A stretch of DNA of 64,000 nt from Azotimanducus sp963663145. Lineage in GTDB: Bacteria; Pseudomonadota; Gammaproteobacteria; Pseudomonadales; Azotimanducaceae. The DNA is taken from assembly GCA_963663145.1 (NCBI GenBank), contig OY760134.1, positions 496,001-560,000 on the forward strand, written 5' to 3'. A program made the translations under genes and the position numbers. Numbering within the stretch: the stretch's first letter is position 1; every line of letters begins with the position of its first letter. Below, in pieces: positions 36,446 through 44,072 of this stretch. The notes beneath the pieces are model-generated. The model ran no database searches, was not told the DNA's origin, and was given only the letters and a program-made list of their open reading frames with translations.

Positions 36446-36521
36446 TGGTGGCCAGGGGCAGAATCGAACTGCCGACACGAGGATTTTCAGTCCACTGCTC
36501 TACCGACTGAGCTACCTGGCC
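36446..36521 (-). tRNA. tRNA-Phe (GAA anticodon)
   Basis: Seventy-six bases fold as a standard tRNA: acceptor GGCCAGG pairs with CCTGGCC-like bases, the D-arm has AGCTCAGTCGGTAGAGC, the anticodon loop CTGAAAA contains GAA, and the T-arm has GTTCGATTC. The CCA end is encoded (36446-36448). In related genomes tRNA-Phe follows yggX; here an IS and a decayed amt gene separate them. Confidence 0.97.
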
Positions 36522-36709
36522 GCAGATTGACCTGGGACACATTCATGTGCCTTCGCGGAAAGTAATCTTCCTCGCGCGAGTCCGCCAAGAAACGGCGAAG
36601 GATGCGAATTCTACCAGAGGACTCAGCTGTTCTCTGATTTCACGAAGGCGTGACGTTTATAGCGAGTTCATCCTCGTTTATAAAATTCAATCATTTCGCT
36701 AGTTTCAAT

Positions 36710-38041
36710 CATTAGTGTCCCAACGTTTAATCGAATAAATTCAATTGGTTAGGAGGGGCGGGAATTTTGATAGTGTATTCGCTATCGGAAAGTGTTGGAT
36801 TTAGTGGGATTTTTTCGAGGAGGGTGACACTCAGAACCTGGAGAATTGTGTAGAGGCTGGCGCCTGGGTTGAGGCGTTTCTTGATGATCGCCACCAGCAC
36901 GCGGACCGAGACGGCGATCCATATCTGGGTCTTCACGGCGTTCTCGGTGGTGCCGAAGAACGACTTGATCCGAAGATGCTGTTTGATCCACTTGAAGAAC
37001 AGCTCCACCTGCCGGCGGCAGCGGTAGAGTTCGGCGATGGTCATGGCGGGCAGCGAGAAGTTGTTGGTGAGGAAGACAAGCGTGGCGCCGGTGCGGGGAT
37101 CGTGGAACTTGACGCGGCGCAGCTTGTCCGGATAGTTCTCCGCGGACTTCGCGCCCGCGAGCACGACGGTCTGGTCGCAGCGCAGGCCGGATTGCTTGTC
37201 GACCGGACGCGAGTACAGCCTGCGGCACCGGAGGTTGGACTTCGCGCGTATGACGAAGAAGGCGGCGCCAAGGGAAAGCGAGTGCAGCCTGCCATAGTCC
37301 ACGTAGCCGCGGTCCATGATGTGGAAGGCGCCGGGCTCGGGCGCCAGCTGGTCGAGCACGTTGACATCGTGCAGCTTGCCGTCGGAGACGTGGATGAACG
37401 CGGGGATGCTGCCGCGCAGGTCCTCAGGGTGTGCAGCTTCACGGCCCCCTTGGCCGCGCGGAAGCGGGCCCAGGGGAACAGGGACAGGCACAGGTCGATG
37501 GTGGTCGAGTCGAGCGCGTGGACGGTGTTGTCGGGTTCGACACCGAAGTCGTCGTCCAGGTACAGCTTGCGGGCGGTGTGGATCAGGGCCTGAGCGAAGT
37601 CGGCGTGGACGCGCCAGTCCCTCGTCTTGTTGGCGTTGGCCGGGGTGTTGCGCGAGACCGGTCCGCGAATGCCCATGTGGTAGAGCTTGCGGTGCTGGGC
37701 GCGCAGGCAGGCCTCGATGTCGCGAAGGCTCTCCCGGTAGGTCAGCTGGGCGAACGCCATGCAGCGGAATTGGTCGAGGCAGGTGAACGACTTGACCTTG
37801 TGATGGCCCCGGTAGCGCCGGACGCAGCGCCGCAGCGTGTGCATGGGGAGATGGTCCATCACCTGGGCGAAGATGAGGCTGTCGGCGTACATGCGCTGCT
37901 GCTCCCTGCGAGCCAATTGGGCCTGCGGGATGGCAACCACCAACAGAGAGATTCAAGTCGGTGACAGTCTTTAAACGCCTTATTATATATTTATTACAAT
38001 TAGTTACGGCACTTCCAAGTCCAAACGTTGGGACAGCAGTG
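36710..38041 (-). mobile_element. IS4-family insertion sequence, about 1332 bp
   Basis: Both ends carry TGTCCCAACGTTT as perfect 13-bp inverted repeats (36716-36728 and 38023-38035), extendable outward by six partly matching bases. Immediately outside lies a 9-bp direct repeat AGTTTCAAT (36701-36709 and 38042-38050), taken as the target-site duplication. It encloses one frameshifted transposase gene. The intact duplication suggests a simple, fairly recent insertion. Confidence 0.88.
36727..37943 (-). pseudogene. IS4-family transposase, frameshifted
   Basis: The N-terminal part (37943 to about 37425) reads QAQLARREQQRMYADSLIFA, the DUF4372-like start, and HALDSTTIDLCLSLFPWARF with the first catalytic Asp. 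Near 37421-37430 the frame must shift by one base to continue into RGSIPAFIHVSDGKLHDVNV, the second Asp in FHIMDRGYVDYGRL, and the YREK signature YRCRRQVELFFKWIK with the catalytic Glu. No slippery run is present at the junction, so this looks like a one-base loss or sequencing error rather than programmed frameshifting. The rest of the gene is complete. Confidence 0.85.
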
Positions 38042-38064
38042 AGTTTCAATATAGTTTCAACAGT

Positions 38065-38534
38065 TCAGGGTTCTTTCGCTGGGGAAGTCACATCTTCCGC
38101 CAGTAGCGGGTCTTCGGCGCGAACGAACTCAGGGAACGACGCGATGCCGAGTTCCGCAGCTTCTCCGGCGAGCAAGGCTTGTTGAGCCTTGGTGGCCGCG
38201 AAACCCACCCCCGGGATACTGAATACCCCGCCCGGTTCGACCCCCACCAACATGATTTGGTAACCCAAGCTGTAAGAGGCGAGTCCGGCAATCGAATAGA
38301 GGCCGATATTCTTGAGGCAGACGACAGACGCATTCTTCGTGCGCACCGAACCGGCTTCCAACATGGTGAAGCCGGCGCACATCCACATGACGAGCCACCC
38401 CCCACAGCAGCAGGAAAAAGGTGCTCAGGATGAATTGCGTTTCCTCTGCCAGCGATTCCTCTTATGAATCCAAACTTGATGGAGTGATCCAGCCACAGCA
38501 TCGAAGCGGAAGGAAGAAGAGCGCGACCCGCGAC
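38065..38534 (-). pseudogene. Ammonium transporter (Amt) 5' fragment, multiply disrupted
   Basis: The pieces read MSRVALFFLP, then an in-frame TAA at 38462-38464, then EESLAEETQFILSTFFLLLW, then after a one-base shift in a run of six C at 38398-38403, MCAGFTMLEAGSVRTKNASV and SIAGLASYSLGYQIMLVGVE. These match the signal peptide and first two or three membrane segments of Amt proteins. Only about 150 of more than 400 residues remain, and a stop at 38065 lies just before the IS. The remaining part is not seen on the other side of the IS, so decay preceded or accompanied the insertion. Confidence 0.82.
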
Positions 38535-38623
38535 ATCAGCCTGAGATTACTCTCCCGTTGAGGGGGGGTAATCCCCTGCTTCGCTTGTTTCGCCACTTGT
38601 TCCAACAGAGCGCAACGCCCCGT

Positions 38624-38890
38624 CTAGGGCGCCTTATACCCCTCGGCTACGTCCACTTCCTTGTTGTCGAAGAACAGCTCCATCTGCTCAGCGAGATAAG
38701 CGCGCGCCGAGGCATCGCGCAAATTCAGGAACTTTTCGTTGATGAGCGTGGTCTGGTGCGCAATCCAGGCTTGCCAGGCCTGTTTGGACACGGTGTTGTA
38801 AATTTCTTCACCCTTTGGCCCCGGCATGGGGGGCGCGTTGAGCCTTTCGAGTTCGCGGCCATACTTTCGGCAGATGAGGGTGCGGGACAT
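38624..38890 (-). CDS. yggX: Probable Fe(2+)-trafficking protein YggX
   Basis: An 88-residue protein matching YggX along its length: MSRTLICRKYGRELERLNAP with the conserved Cys7, MPGPKGEEIYNTVSKQAWQA, HQTTLINEKFLNLRDA and the ending VAEGYKAP. The family protects Fe-S proteins from oxidative damage. In relatives it follows mutY and precedes tRNA-Phe; mutY is not here. It is divergent from rnr. Confidence 0.95.
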   Translation of the reverse strand: MSRTLICRKYGRELERLNAPPMPGPKGEEIYNTVSKQAWQAWIAHQTTLINEKFLNLRDASARAYLAEQMELFFDNKEVDVAEGYKAP

Positions 38891-38953
38891 GGAGGAGGGG
38901 TGTGATCTTGAGTCTGCAAGTGTAACCCTGTCGAGTCATGTAGAGTTGTCCTT

Positions 38954-40888
38954 GTGAAAGAACGCAAAAGAACCCGGCGCGGACCCTTGAAGGACGCCAA
39001 GGGTAAGAAAACACACCAGAAGCGCGCGGCTCGTCAGGAATCCGAGTCTTCCAATGCGCGCTTTGATCCGACCGGTAGCGAAGGCGGATTGGCGATTGGC
39101 GATCTGGTTGCTGGATTTCTTGCCTATGGGAGCGACAGGCGCAGTCGCGGAGAATCCGCGTGGCTTGAATCTGAGCGATCGGACAAGAACTTTCGAATCA
39201 ATCTGCCTGCGGAAGTCCTGCGCGAATATGACGAAGGTGATCGTCTAGAGGTGAAGATCGTCTCTTTTGATGACAAGGGCGGGGCCGCAAATCAGCCGAA
39301 CGGTCGGGTTGAGTCTTTGATCGCAACACACGAAGACTCCGACCGGGCGGCGAAAGGACTCATGTGCGCCTACGGGATTGATAGCGAATGGTCTGCGGCG
39401 GTCAATCGTGAGGCGGCCAGGTTGTCTGAAATCGCGGAATCGAACCTGGGAGCAGCTTCCGAGCGTGCCGATCTTCGTGCGTTACCGCTCGTCACCATAG
39501 ACGGTGAGTCGGCCCGCGATTTCGACGATGCCGTCTACTGTAAGGGTTCCGGGCAGGGCGGTTGGCGACTGTTGGTGGCCATCGCGGACGTGAGCAGCTA
39601 TGTCAGCCCTCAAAGTGCCATTGATGCGGAGGCGAGGAAGCGTTCGACTTCGGTCTACTTGCCGAGGCATGTGGTGCCCATGCTCCCCAAGGCCTTATCA
39701 AATCACTTGTGTTCACTACTTCCGAGAAAAGACCGCCTTGTGCTTGCGGTGGACATGCAAATCGCTGAGGACGGTGAAATCCAAGATTTTTCTTTCTTTG
39801 AAGGCGTCATGCGTTCCTCGGCGAGGCTCACTTATAGCCGCGTTTCGGCGCTTGTTGAGCGCAAGCGTACCCAAGGGCTTTCCGCTGCCGTGCAAACTTC
39901 GCTCAAGTGCTTGTGGCAATGCTACGCAGCCCTTCACCGAGCCCGAGAAAAGCGCGGAGCCTTGGATTTTGAGACCACCGAAGCGGAACTCGTCTTTGAT
40001 CGCGGCAAGGTGACCCAAGTCCGGGCGGCGGCTCGTGGTGTTGCTCATCGCATGATCGAGGAGGCCATGATCGCGGCCAACGTGTGTGCCGCAAGGTTTC
40101 TTGACGAAGCCGGGCTGCCATTGCTCTTTCGGGTTCATCCGCCGCCCTCCGGAGAGAAGCTCGAGGCCTTGTTGCAGACCCTCAATCTCTTGGGCGCTCA
40201 CCTGCGCGAGATCGATTTGGATAGGCTGAATGCGCTCGTTCGCGAGCTGTCTGAGCGGGTGTCACCAGACTTTCTGACCTCCGTGGTGCTCCGGTCCATG
40301 CAGCAAGCCGTGTACAGCCCAGAAAATCAGGGTCATTTCGGTTTATCCCTTGAGCGCTACGCCCATTTCACCTCGCCCATCAGGCGCTATCCCGACCTCA
40401 CGGTGCACAGGGCGATCAAACAGAAGCTTGGAGTCGCCCGGCAGGCTGAATTTCGCTTTGGCAAACTCCAGGAACTCGGTGCCAAGTGTTCATACAAGGA
40501 ACGCGAGGCGGAGTCTTGCGAACGCGACGTGCGTGCTTGGTATCTCGCAGACTACGCGCACCGCCATGTGGGTGACGCCTTTCACGGAACCATCACTGGC
40601 GTGACCGCTTTCGGGCTGTTTGTGCTGCTCGATGGACTATTGGTTGAAGGACTGTTGCATATCGGCGCCCTCGGCGCTGATTGGTTCGAATTCGAGCCAG
40701 CGGCGCATCGCCTGCAAGGAAAGTCGAGCGGCCAGCAATATGCCTTGGGTGATCGAATAGAGGTGGTGATTGCGTCGGTGGATGTTGATCGGCGCAAGGT
40801 TGAGCTCGTGATTCCCAACCCCAAACCAACTGGTGATGGGCGAGCGCGGGTACGCAAGTTTAGAAGAGCGCGAACGCGCCGCGAATAA
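38954..40888 (+). CDS. rnr: Ribonuclease R (RNase II/RNB family exoribonuclease)
   Basis: A 644-residue 3'-5' exoribonuclease. The RNB active site LVTIDGESARDFDDAVY carries the metal-binding Asp residues, and RYAHFTSPIRRYPDLTVHRAI and a C-terminal S1 domain (HGTITGVTAFGLFVLLDGLL) follow. It has a Lys/Arg-rich N-terminus. At 644 residues it is shorter than typical RNase R (about 700-800), lacking the N-terminal helix-turn-helix-like region and with a reduced cold-shock domain. It starts with GTG. Its TAA overlaps the rlmB ATG (TAATG), as in the usual rnr-rlmB operon. Confidence 0.92.
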   Translation: MKERKRTRRGPLKDAKGKKTHQKRAARQESESSNARFDPTGSEGGLAIGDLVAGFLAYGSDRRSRGESAWLESERSDKNFRINLPAEVLREYDEGDRLEVKIVSFDDKGGAANQPNGRVESLIATHEDSDRAAKGLMCAYGIDSEWSAAVNREAARLSEIAESNLGAASERADLRALPLVTIDGESARDFDDAVYCKGSGQGGWRLLVAIADVSSYVSPQSAIDAEARKRSTSVYLPRHVVPMLPKALSNHLCSLLPRKDRLVLAVDMQIAEDGEIQDFSFFEGVMRSSARLTYSRVSALVERKRTQGLSAAVQTSLKCLWQCYAALHRAREKRGALDFETTEAELVFDRGKVTQVRAAARGVAHRMIEEAMIAANVCAARFLDEAGLPLLFRVHPPPSGEKLEALLQTLNLLGAHLREIDLDRLNALVRELSERVSPDFLTSVVLRSMQQAVYSPENQGHFGLSLERYAHFTSPIRRYPDLTVHRAIKQKLGVARQAEFRFGKLQELGAKCSYKEREAESCERDVRAWYLADYAHRHVGDAFHGTITGVTAFGLFVLLDGLLVEGLLHIGALGADWFEFEPAAHRLQGKSSGQQYALGDRIEVVIASVDVDRRKVELVIPNPKPTGDGRARVRKFRRARTRRE

Positions 40889-41625
40889 TGCGCATTGTCT
40901 ATGGACCACACGCGGTGCGGGCGCTGTTCAAGGCCGGGCGCGAGATAGCTGTGCTGCATCTCTTGCGTTCCATGAAGCGGCGCGCGGAAATGGAGGCGAT
41001 CGCCAAGGATTCCGGTGCCCGCTTGATGCTCTGTGATCGAGACCAACTCGATTCAATCGCGGGAAGCCGGCATCATCAGGGCGTGGTCGCCGAGGTCGCG
41101 GACCGACGCGACTACAACGAAGACTGGCTCGAATCGAGGTTTGCGCAGCCCGCCCCGAACAGCTTGGTGCTGGCGCTCGACAGCATTGAGGATCCGCGCA
41201 ATCTCGGTGCCTGTGTGCGCACGGCGGCGGCGGCCGGCGTTGATGCACTTCTCGTTCCAAAGAGTCGCGGTGCGCGCATGACGCCTGTGGCGGAGAAGGC
41301 TGCGAGCGGTGGTGCCGAGATCCTTCCCATCATCCGCGTCAGTAATCTCGTGCGTCGTCTCGATTGGTTCAAGGCGAAGGGCGTACAGGTGATAGGCGCG
41401 CACGAAGATGCACCGCTCGCTTGGGACCGGGCTGATTACGATCAGCCCAGCCTGTTGGTGCTGGGGTCCGAAGGCAAAGGCCTGCGCAGGTTGACGATGG
41501 ATGCCTGTGATCAGCTCGTCTCGCTTCCGGTGGCCGGCGGCATTCAGAGCCTCAATGCCTCGGTGGCGACGGGTGTGCTGCTCTATGAAGTGCTTCGACA
41601 AAGGCGGGTCGCGGAGAATCCGTAG
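40888..41625 (+). CDS. rlmB: 23S rRNA (guanosine-2251-2'-O)-methyltransferase
   Basis: A 245-residue SpoU-family enzyme: N-terminal substrate domain IVYGPHAVRALFKAGREI, motif 1 DPRNLGACVRTAAAAG, motif 2 LLVLGSEGKGLRRL and motif 3 SLPVAGGIQSLNASVATGVL, forming the trefoil-knot SAM site. It is translationally coupled to rnr (TAATG). It modifies G2251 in the ribosomal P-loop in E. coli. Confidence 0.95.
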   Translation: MRIVYGPHAVRALFKAGREIAVLHLLRSMKRRAEMEAIAKDSGARLMLCDRDQLDSIAGSRHHQGVVAEVADRRDYNEDWLESRFAQPAPNSLVLALDSIEDPRNLGACVRTAAAAGVDALLVPKSRGARMTPVAEKAASGGAEILPIIRVSNLVRRLDWFKAKGVQVIGAHEDAPLAWDRADYDQPSLLVLGSEGKGLRRLTMDACDQLVSLPVAGGIQSLNASVATGVLLYEVLRQRRVAENP

Positions 41626-42069
41626 GTGCGTGCGCTCATTCAAAGGGTTCGTCAAGCTTCGGTGTCTGTTGATGGCGAGGCGGTGGCCGAGATCGGCGCT
41701 GGCCTCCTCTGTTTTCTCGGGGTTCTCGAAGGGGACACCCATGTTGAGGCCAAGCGCCTTGCTGAAAAGACATTGGGATTGCGCATCTTCCCCGATGCCC
41801 ATCGCCCCATGAATCGATCACTCGTGGACGTAGGTGGTGAGATCTTGGTCGTTTCCCAATTCACCCTGGCGGCCGATACCAGCCGTGGCATGCGCCCAAG
41901 TTTCACCCGCGCCGCATCTCCGGAGGAGGCAGAAGGGCTGTATGAGCGGTACGCGGAATTGCTCAAAAGCGCCAATCTGAGGGTCGCACGCGGAGTATTC
42001 GGCGCGCGTATGCTCGTTTCGCTCGAAAACGACGGACCGGTGACGATCCTGTTGGAGGTGACGCCTTAG
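41626..42069 (+). CDS. dtd: D-aminoacyl-tRNA deacylase
   Basis: A 147-residue Dtd protein. It starts with GTG directly after the rlmB stop. Family motifs are MRALIQRVRQASVSVDGE (with GTG read as Met), the active-site VSQFTLAADTSRGMRPSFTRA, and NDGPVTILLE near the end, equivalent to the Gly-cisPro motif. It removes D-amino acids from tRNA. Nine nt separate it from the convergent tatC. Confidence 0.94.
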   Translation: MRALIQRVRQASVSVDGEAVAEIGAGLLCFLGVLEGDTHVEAKRLAEKTLGLRIFPDAHRPMNRSLVDVGGEILVVSQFTLAADTSRGMRPSFTRAASPEEAEGLYERYAELLKSANLRVARGVFGARMLVSLENDGPVTILLEVTP

Positions 42070-42089
42070 GCGAGGCCGCTATTCCTCGC
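42070..42089. terminator. Possible bidirectional terminator hairpin between dtd and tatC
   Basis: GCGAGG and CCTCGC form a 6-bp stem around an 8-nt loop just after the dtd stop, overlapping the last codons of the convergent tatC gene. No long T-run follows on either side, so it is weak or Rho-assisted at best. Confidence 0.35.
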
Positions 42090-42846
42090 TCTTGTGCACA
42101 GCCCGCGCACAAAGCAGGCCCACTTCAAACAGCAGCCAGGCGGGGAGGGCGAGCGCGAGTTGGGTCACGGGGTCGGGGGGGGTGAGGATCATCCCGGCCA
42201 CGAAGCACATGATCACCACATAGGGGCGCTTTTTGGCCAAGCTCTGTGGTGTGGTGATGCCGGCCCACACAAGCAGCAGTATGGCTACCGGGATTTCAAA
42301 GCTCAGTCCGAATGCGAAGGAGAGCGAGACGACAAACTCCAGATAGGAGGAAATATCCGTCATGACCTGTATGCCGACAGGCGTGACACCCACGAAGAAT
42401 TGGAAGGCGATGGGAAATATCACCATGTAGGCAAACACCACACCAAGATAGAAGAGCAGTACGCTCGAGATGAGCAGCGGCAATCCGACACGCTTTTCGC
42501 GCAAATAGAGCCCTGGCGCGATGAAGGCCCAAAGCTGGTGCAACATGAAGGGCATGGCAAAGATGAGTGCGCCGTAGGCCGATAATTTCAGCGGCGTGAT
42601 AAAGGGCGCCGCGACCCGCGTCGCGATCATGCTGGTGTTTTCGGGAAGTGCCTCCAAGAGGGGCGCGGCAACAATCAGGTAGATCTCGTTGGCGAAGTAG
42701 TAGATTGGAACAAACAGGAGCACTATGGCGATCAGACTCCAGATGATGCGCTGGCGAAGCTCGCGCACATGCTCTATGAAGGGCGCTGAGTGCTCGTCTA
42801 CCTCGCGGTCGTGGTCCGACTCCTCGGTCAGCTTCTTATCTTTCAT
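42079..42846 (-). CDS. tatC: Sec-independent protein translocase TatC
   Basis: A 255-residue inner-membrane protein with six hydrophobic segments. APFIEHVRELRQRIIWSLIA includes the conserved cytoplasmic HxxELR motif, and TPLKLSAYGALIFAMPFMLH and ALSFAFGLSFEIPVAILLL-like stretches follow the family. It is the twin-arginine signal receptor. Its ATG overlaps the tatB stop by 4 bp (ATGA), giving a tatABC operon read on the minus strand. Confidence 0.96.
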   Translation of the reverse strand: MKDKKLTEESDHDREVDEHSAPFIEHVRELRQRIIWSLIAIVLLFVPIYYFANEIYLIVAAPLLEALPENTSMIATRVAAPFITPLKLSAYGALIFAMPFMLHQLWAFIAPGLYLREKRVGLPLLISSVLLFYLGVVFAYMVIFPIAFQFFVGVTPVGIQVMTDISSYLEFVVSLSFAFGLSFEIPVAILLLVWAGITTPQSLAKKRPYVVIMCFVAGMILTPPDPVTQLALALPAWLLFEVGLLCARAVHKSEE

Positions 42847-43202
42847 GGCTTGCTTGCGGAGGCCTTCTCTTCGCTCGTTTTGAGCGAAGTTGCTTGTCTT
42901 GTTTCGGCATCCGCTTGAGACACGGAGGTCGAAATATCCTGCTTTACCTCCGTGTCGAGCGCCTTCACGCTCGATTCGATGGATTTGAATTCCTTCATGA
43001 TGGATTCGTTGTGCAGCTCCCGGCGGACCTCGTCCATACCGATCTCGCGCTCGATCTCGGCGCGTGCCGAGAAATAGGTGCGACGCAGGCGGCCAAATAT
43101 GAGGCCAAGCGTGCGCATGGCCTCGGGCAATCGCTTGGGCCCAAGCACGACAAGCGCAATGAGCGCTACGATGAGGAGCTCGGGAAAGCCTATGTCGAAC
43201 AC
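42843..43202 (-). CDS. tatB: Sec-independent protein translocase TatB
   Basis: A 119-residue protein starting with GTG at 43202 (FDIGFPELLIVALIALVVLG), the TatB membrane anchor with the Gly-Pro hinge (LGPKRLPEAM), followed by an amphipathic helix and an acidic, Ser/Thr-rich tail. The frame is open further 5', but that part lies inside tatA. It forms the receptor complex with TatC. Confidence 0.93.
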   Translation of the reverse strand: MFDIGFPELLIVALIALVVLGPKRLPEAMRTLGLIFGRLRRTYFSARAEIEREIGMDEVRRELHNESIMKEFKSIESSVKALDTEVKQDISTSVSQADAETRQATSLKTSEEKASASKP

Positions 43203-43209
43203 GGGATTT

Positions 43210-43425
43210 CTACGAAGAGGCCTTGTCCGAGCCTGCTTCCTTCGCTTCCCCCTCAATCACCCGCTCCGATCGCGGATCGTCTTCGGGGTCGGTTTTCACC
43301 GCCTTGCGAAAGCCCTTGATGGCCCTGCCGAGGTCCGCGCCGAAGGAGCCTATGCGCTTCGAGCCGAACAGCAGCAGAACGATGGCCAGGATGATGATGA
43401 GCTCTGTGGGTCCCATTCCAAACAT
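43210..43425 (-). CDS. tatA: Sec-independent protein translocase TatA
   Basis: A 71-residue pore-forming subunit: GMGPTELIIILAIVLLLFGS membrane helix, hinge and the amphipathic helix RIGSFGADLGRAIKGFRKAV, then a short acidic tail. It is the first gene of tatABC, 7 nt ahead of tatB, and lies 77 nt downstream of hisE, the same neighbour as in Pseudomonas. Confidence 0.95.
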   Translation of the reverse strand: MFGMGPTELIIILAIVLLLFGSKRIGSFGADLGRAIKGFRKAVKTDPEDDPRSERVIEGEAKEAGSDKASS

Positions 43426-43502
43426 GATTGGATATGCCCTCTTTCGCGACAGTCGTCAGACAATTGATGATTATACGGCGGGTGGGCGGCGTCTGAATCG
43501 CA

Positions 43503-43856
43503 TTATTCTTCCTCGTGCGTCTCGCGCATGCGCTTTTCCGCATGGCCTGAGGTGCCGAAGCGCCGCTGAAGTTCATCGAGTACACGTCTCGGATCGGTTT
43601 GCTGGTAGGTAAGCAGCACCATGCTGTGAAACCAGAGATCGGCGGCCTCGTGCACCAGGGCATCTGTTTTCGCGCTCGTGGACTCTGGTCCTTCCATCTG
43701 CGCCGCAGCCTCGATGAGTTCATCGAGTTCTTCGCGCAGCTTTTCGGAGATGCTCGCAAGGCCCCCGGCAAACAAGGAGGCCGTGTAAGAGGACTCGGGT
43801 GAGGCTGTTCGACGTTCGCGGAGTACTTCGGCCAGCTCTTCAACAATGGCGCTCAT
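43503..43856 (-). CDS. hisE: Phosphoribosyl-ATP pyrophosphatase
   Basis: A 117-residue all-alpha MazG-like enzyme: VEELAEVLRERRTASPESSY, SLFAGGLASISEKLREELDE with the metal-binding EExxE-type helix, and AADLWFHSMVLL. It catalyses the second step of histidine synthesis. The ATG at 43856 fits the family start better than an in-frame ATG at 43874. The usual hisI partner is not next to it. Confidence 0.93.
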   Translation of the reverse strand: MSAIVEELAEVLRERRTASPESSYTASLFAGGLASISEKLREELDELIEAAAQMEGPESTSAKTDALVHEAADLWFHSMVLLTYQQTDPRRVLDELQRRFGTSGHAEKRMRETHEEE

Positions 43857-44072
43857 ATGAATGCTCGGCGGCAACCGGGAGAGACCTGATTTTACCCCGG
43901 TTCATTCCTTGGCGAGTTTCGGTTTGCAATGGGTCACGTCATGGAACTGCAACTCTGCCGACATATTTCTGCCACCATAGCTTCATTGAATTGCCACCGT
44001 AGTTTCACGGATTTAACACGCCCCCCGCCTAGAGTGCCCCGTGAATTTCGCTTTTTCTCAGGGACTCTCTCC

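Noticed and set aside
36446..36710. Integrative element inserted at tRNA-Phe
   Set aside because: No integrase gene or duplicated tRNA 3' end was seen; the only mobile DNA nearby is the IS with its own target duplication.
37400..37450. Programmed ribosomal frameshifting in the IS4 transposase
   Set aside because: There is no slippery heptamer or run at the junction, and IS4 elements do not normally use frameshifting; a one-base loss explains the break.
37431..37964. Plus-strand frames opposite the transposase
   Set aside because: The minus-strand frames carry the DDE residues and YREK motif; the plus-strand products are low-complexity Val/Gly/Asp-rich shadows.
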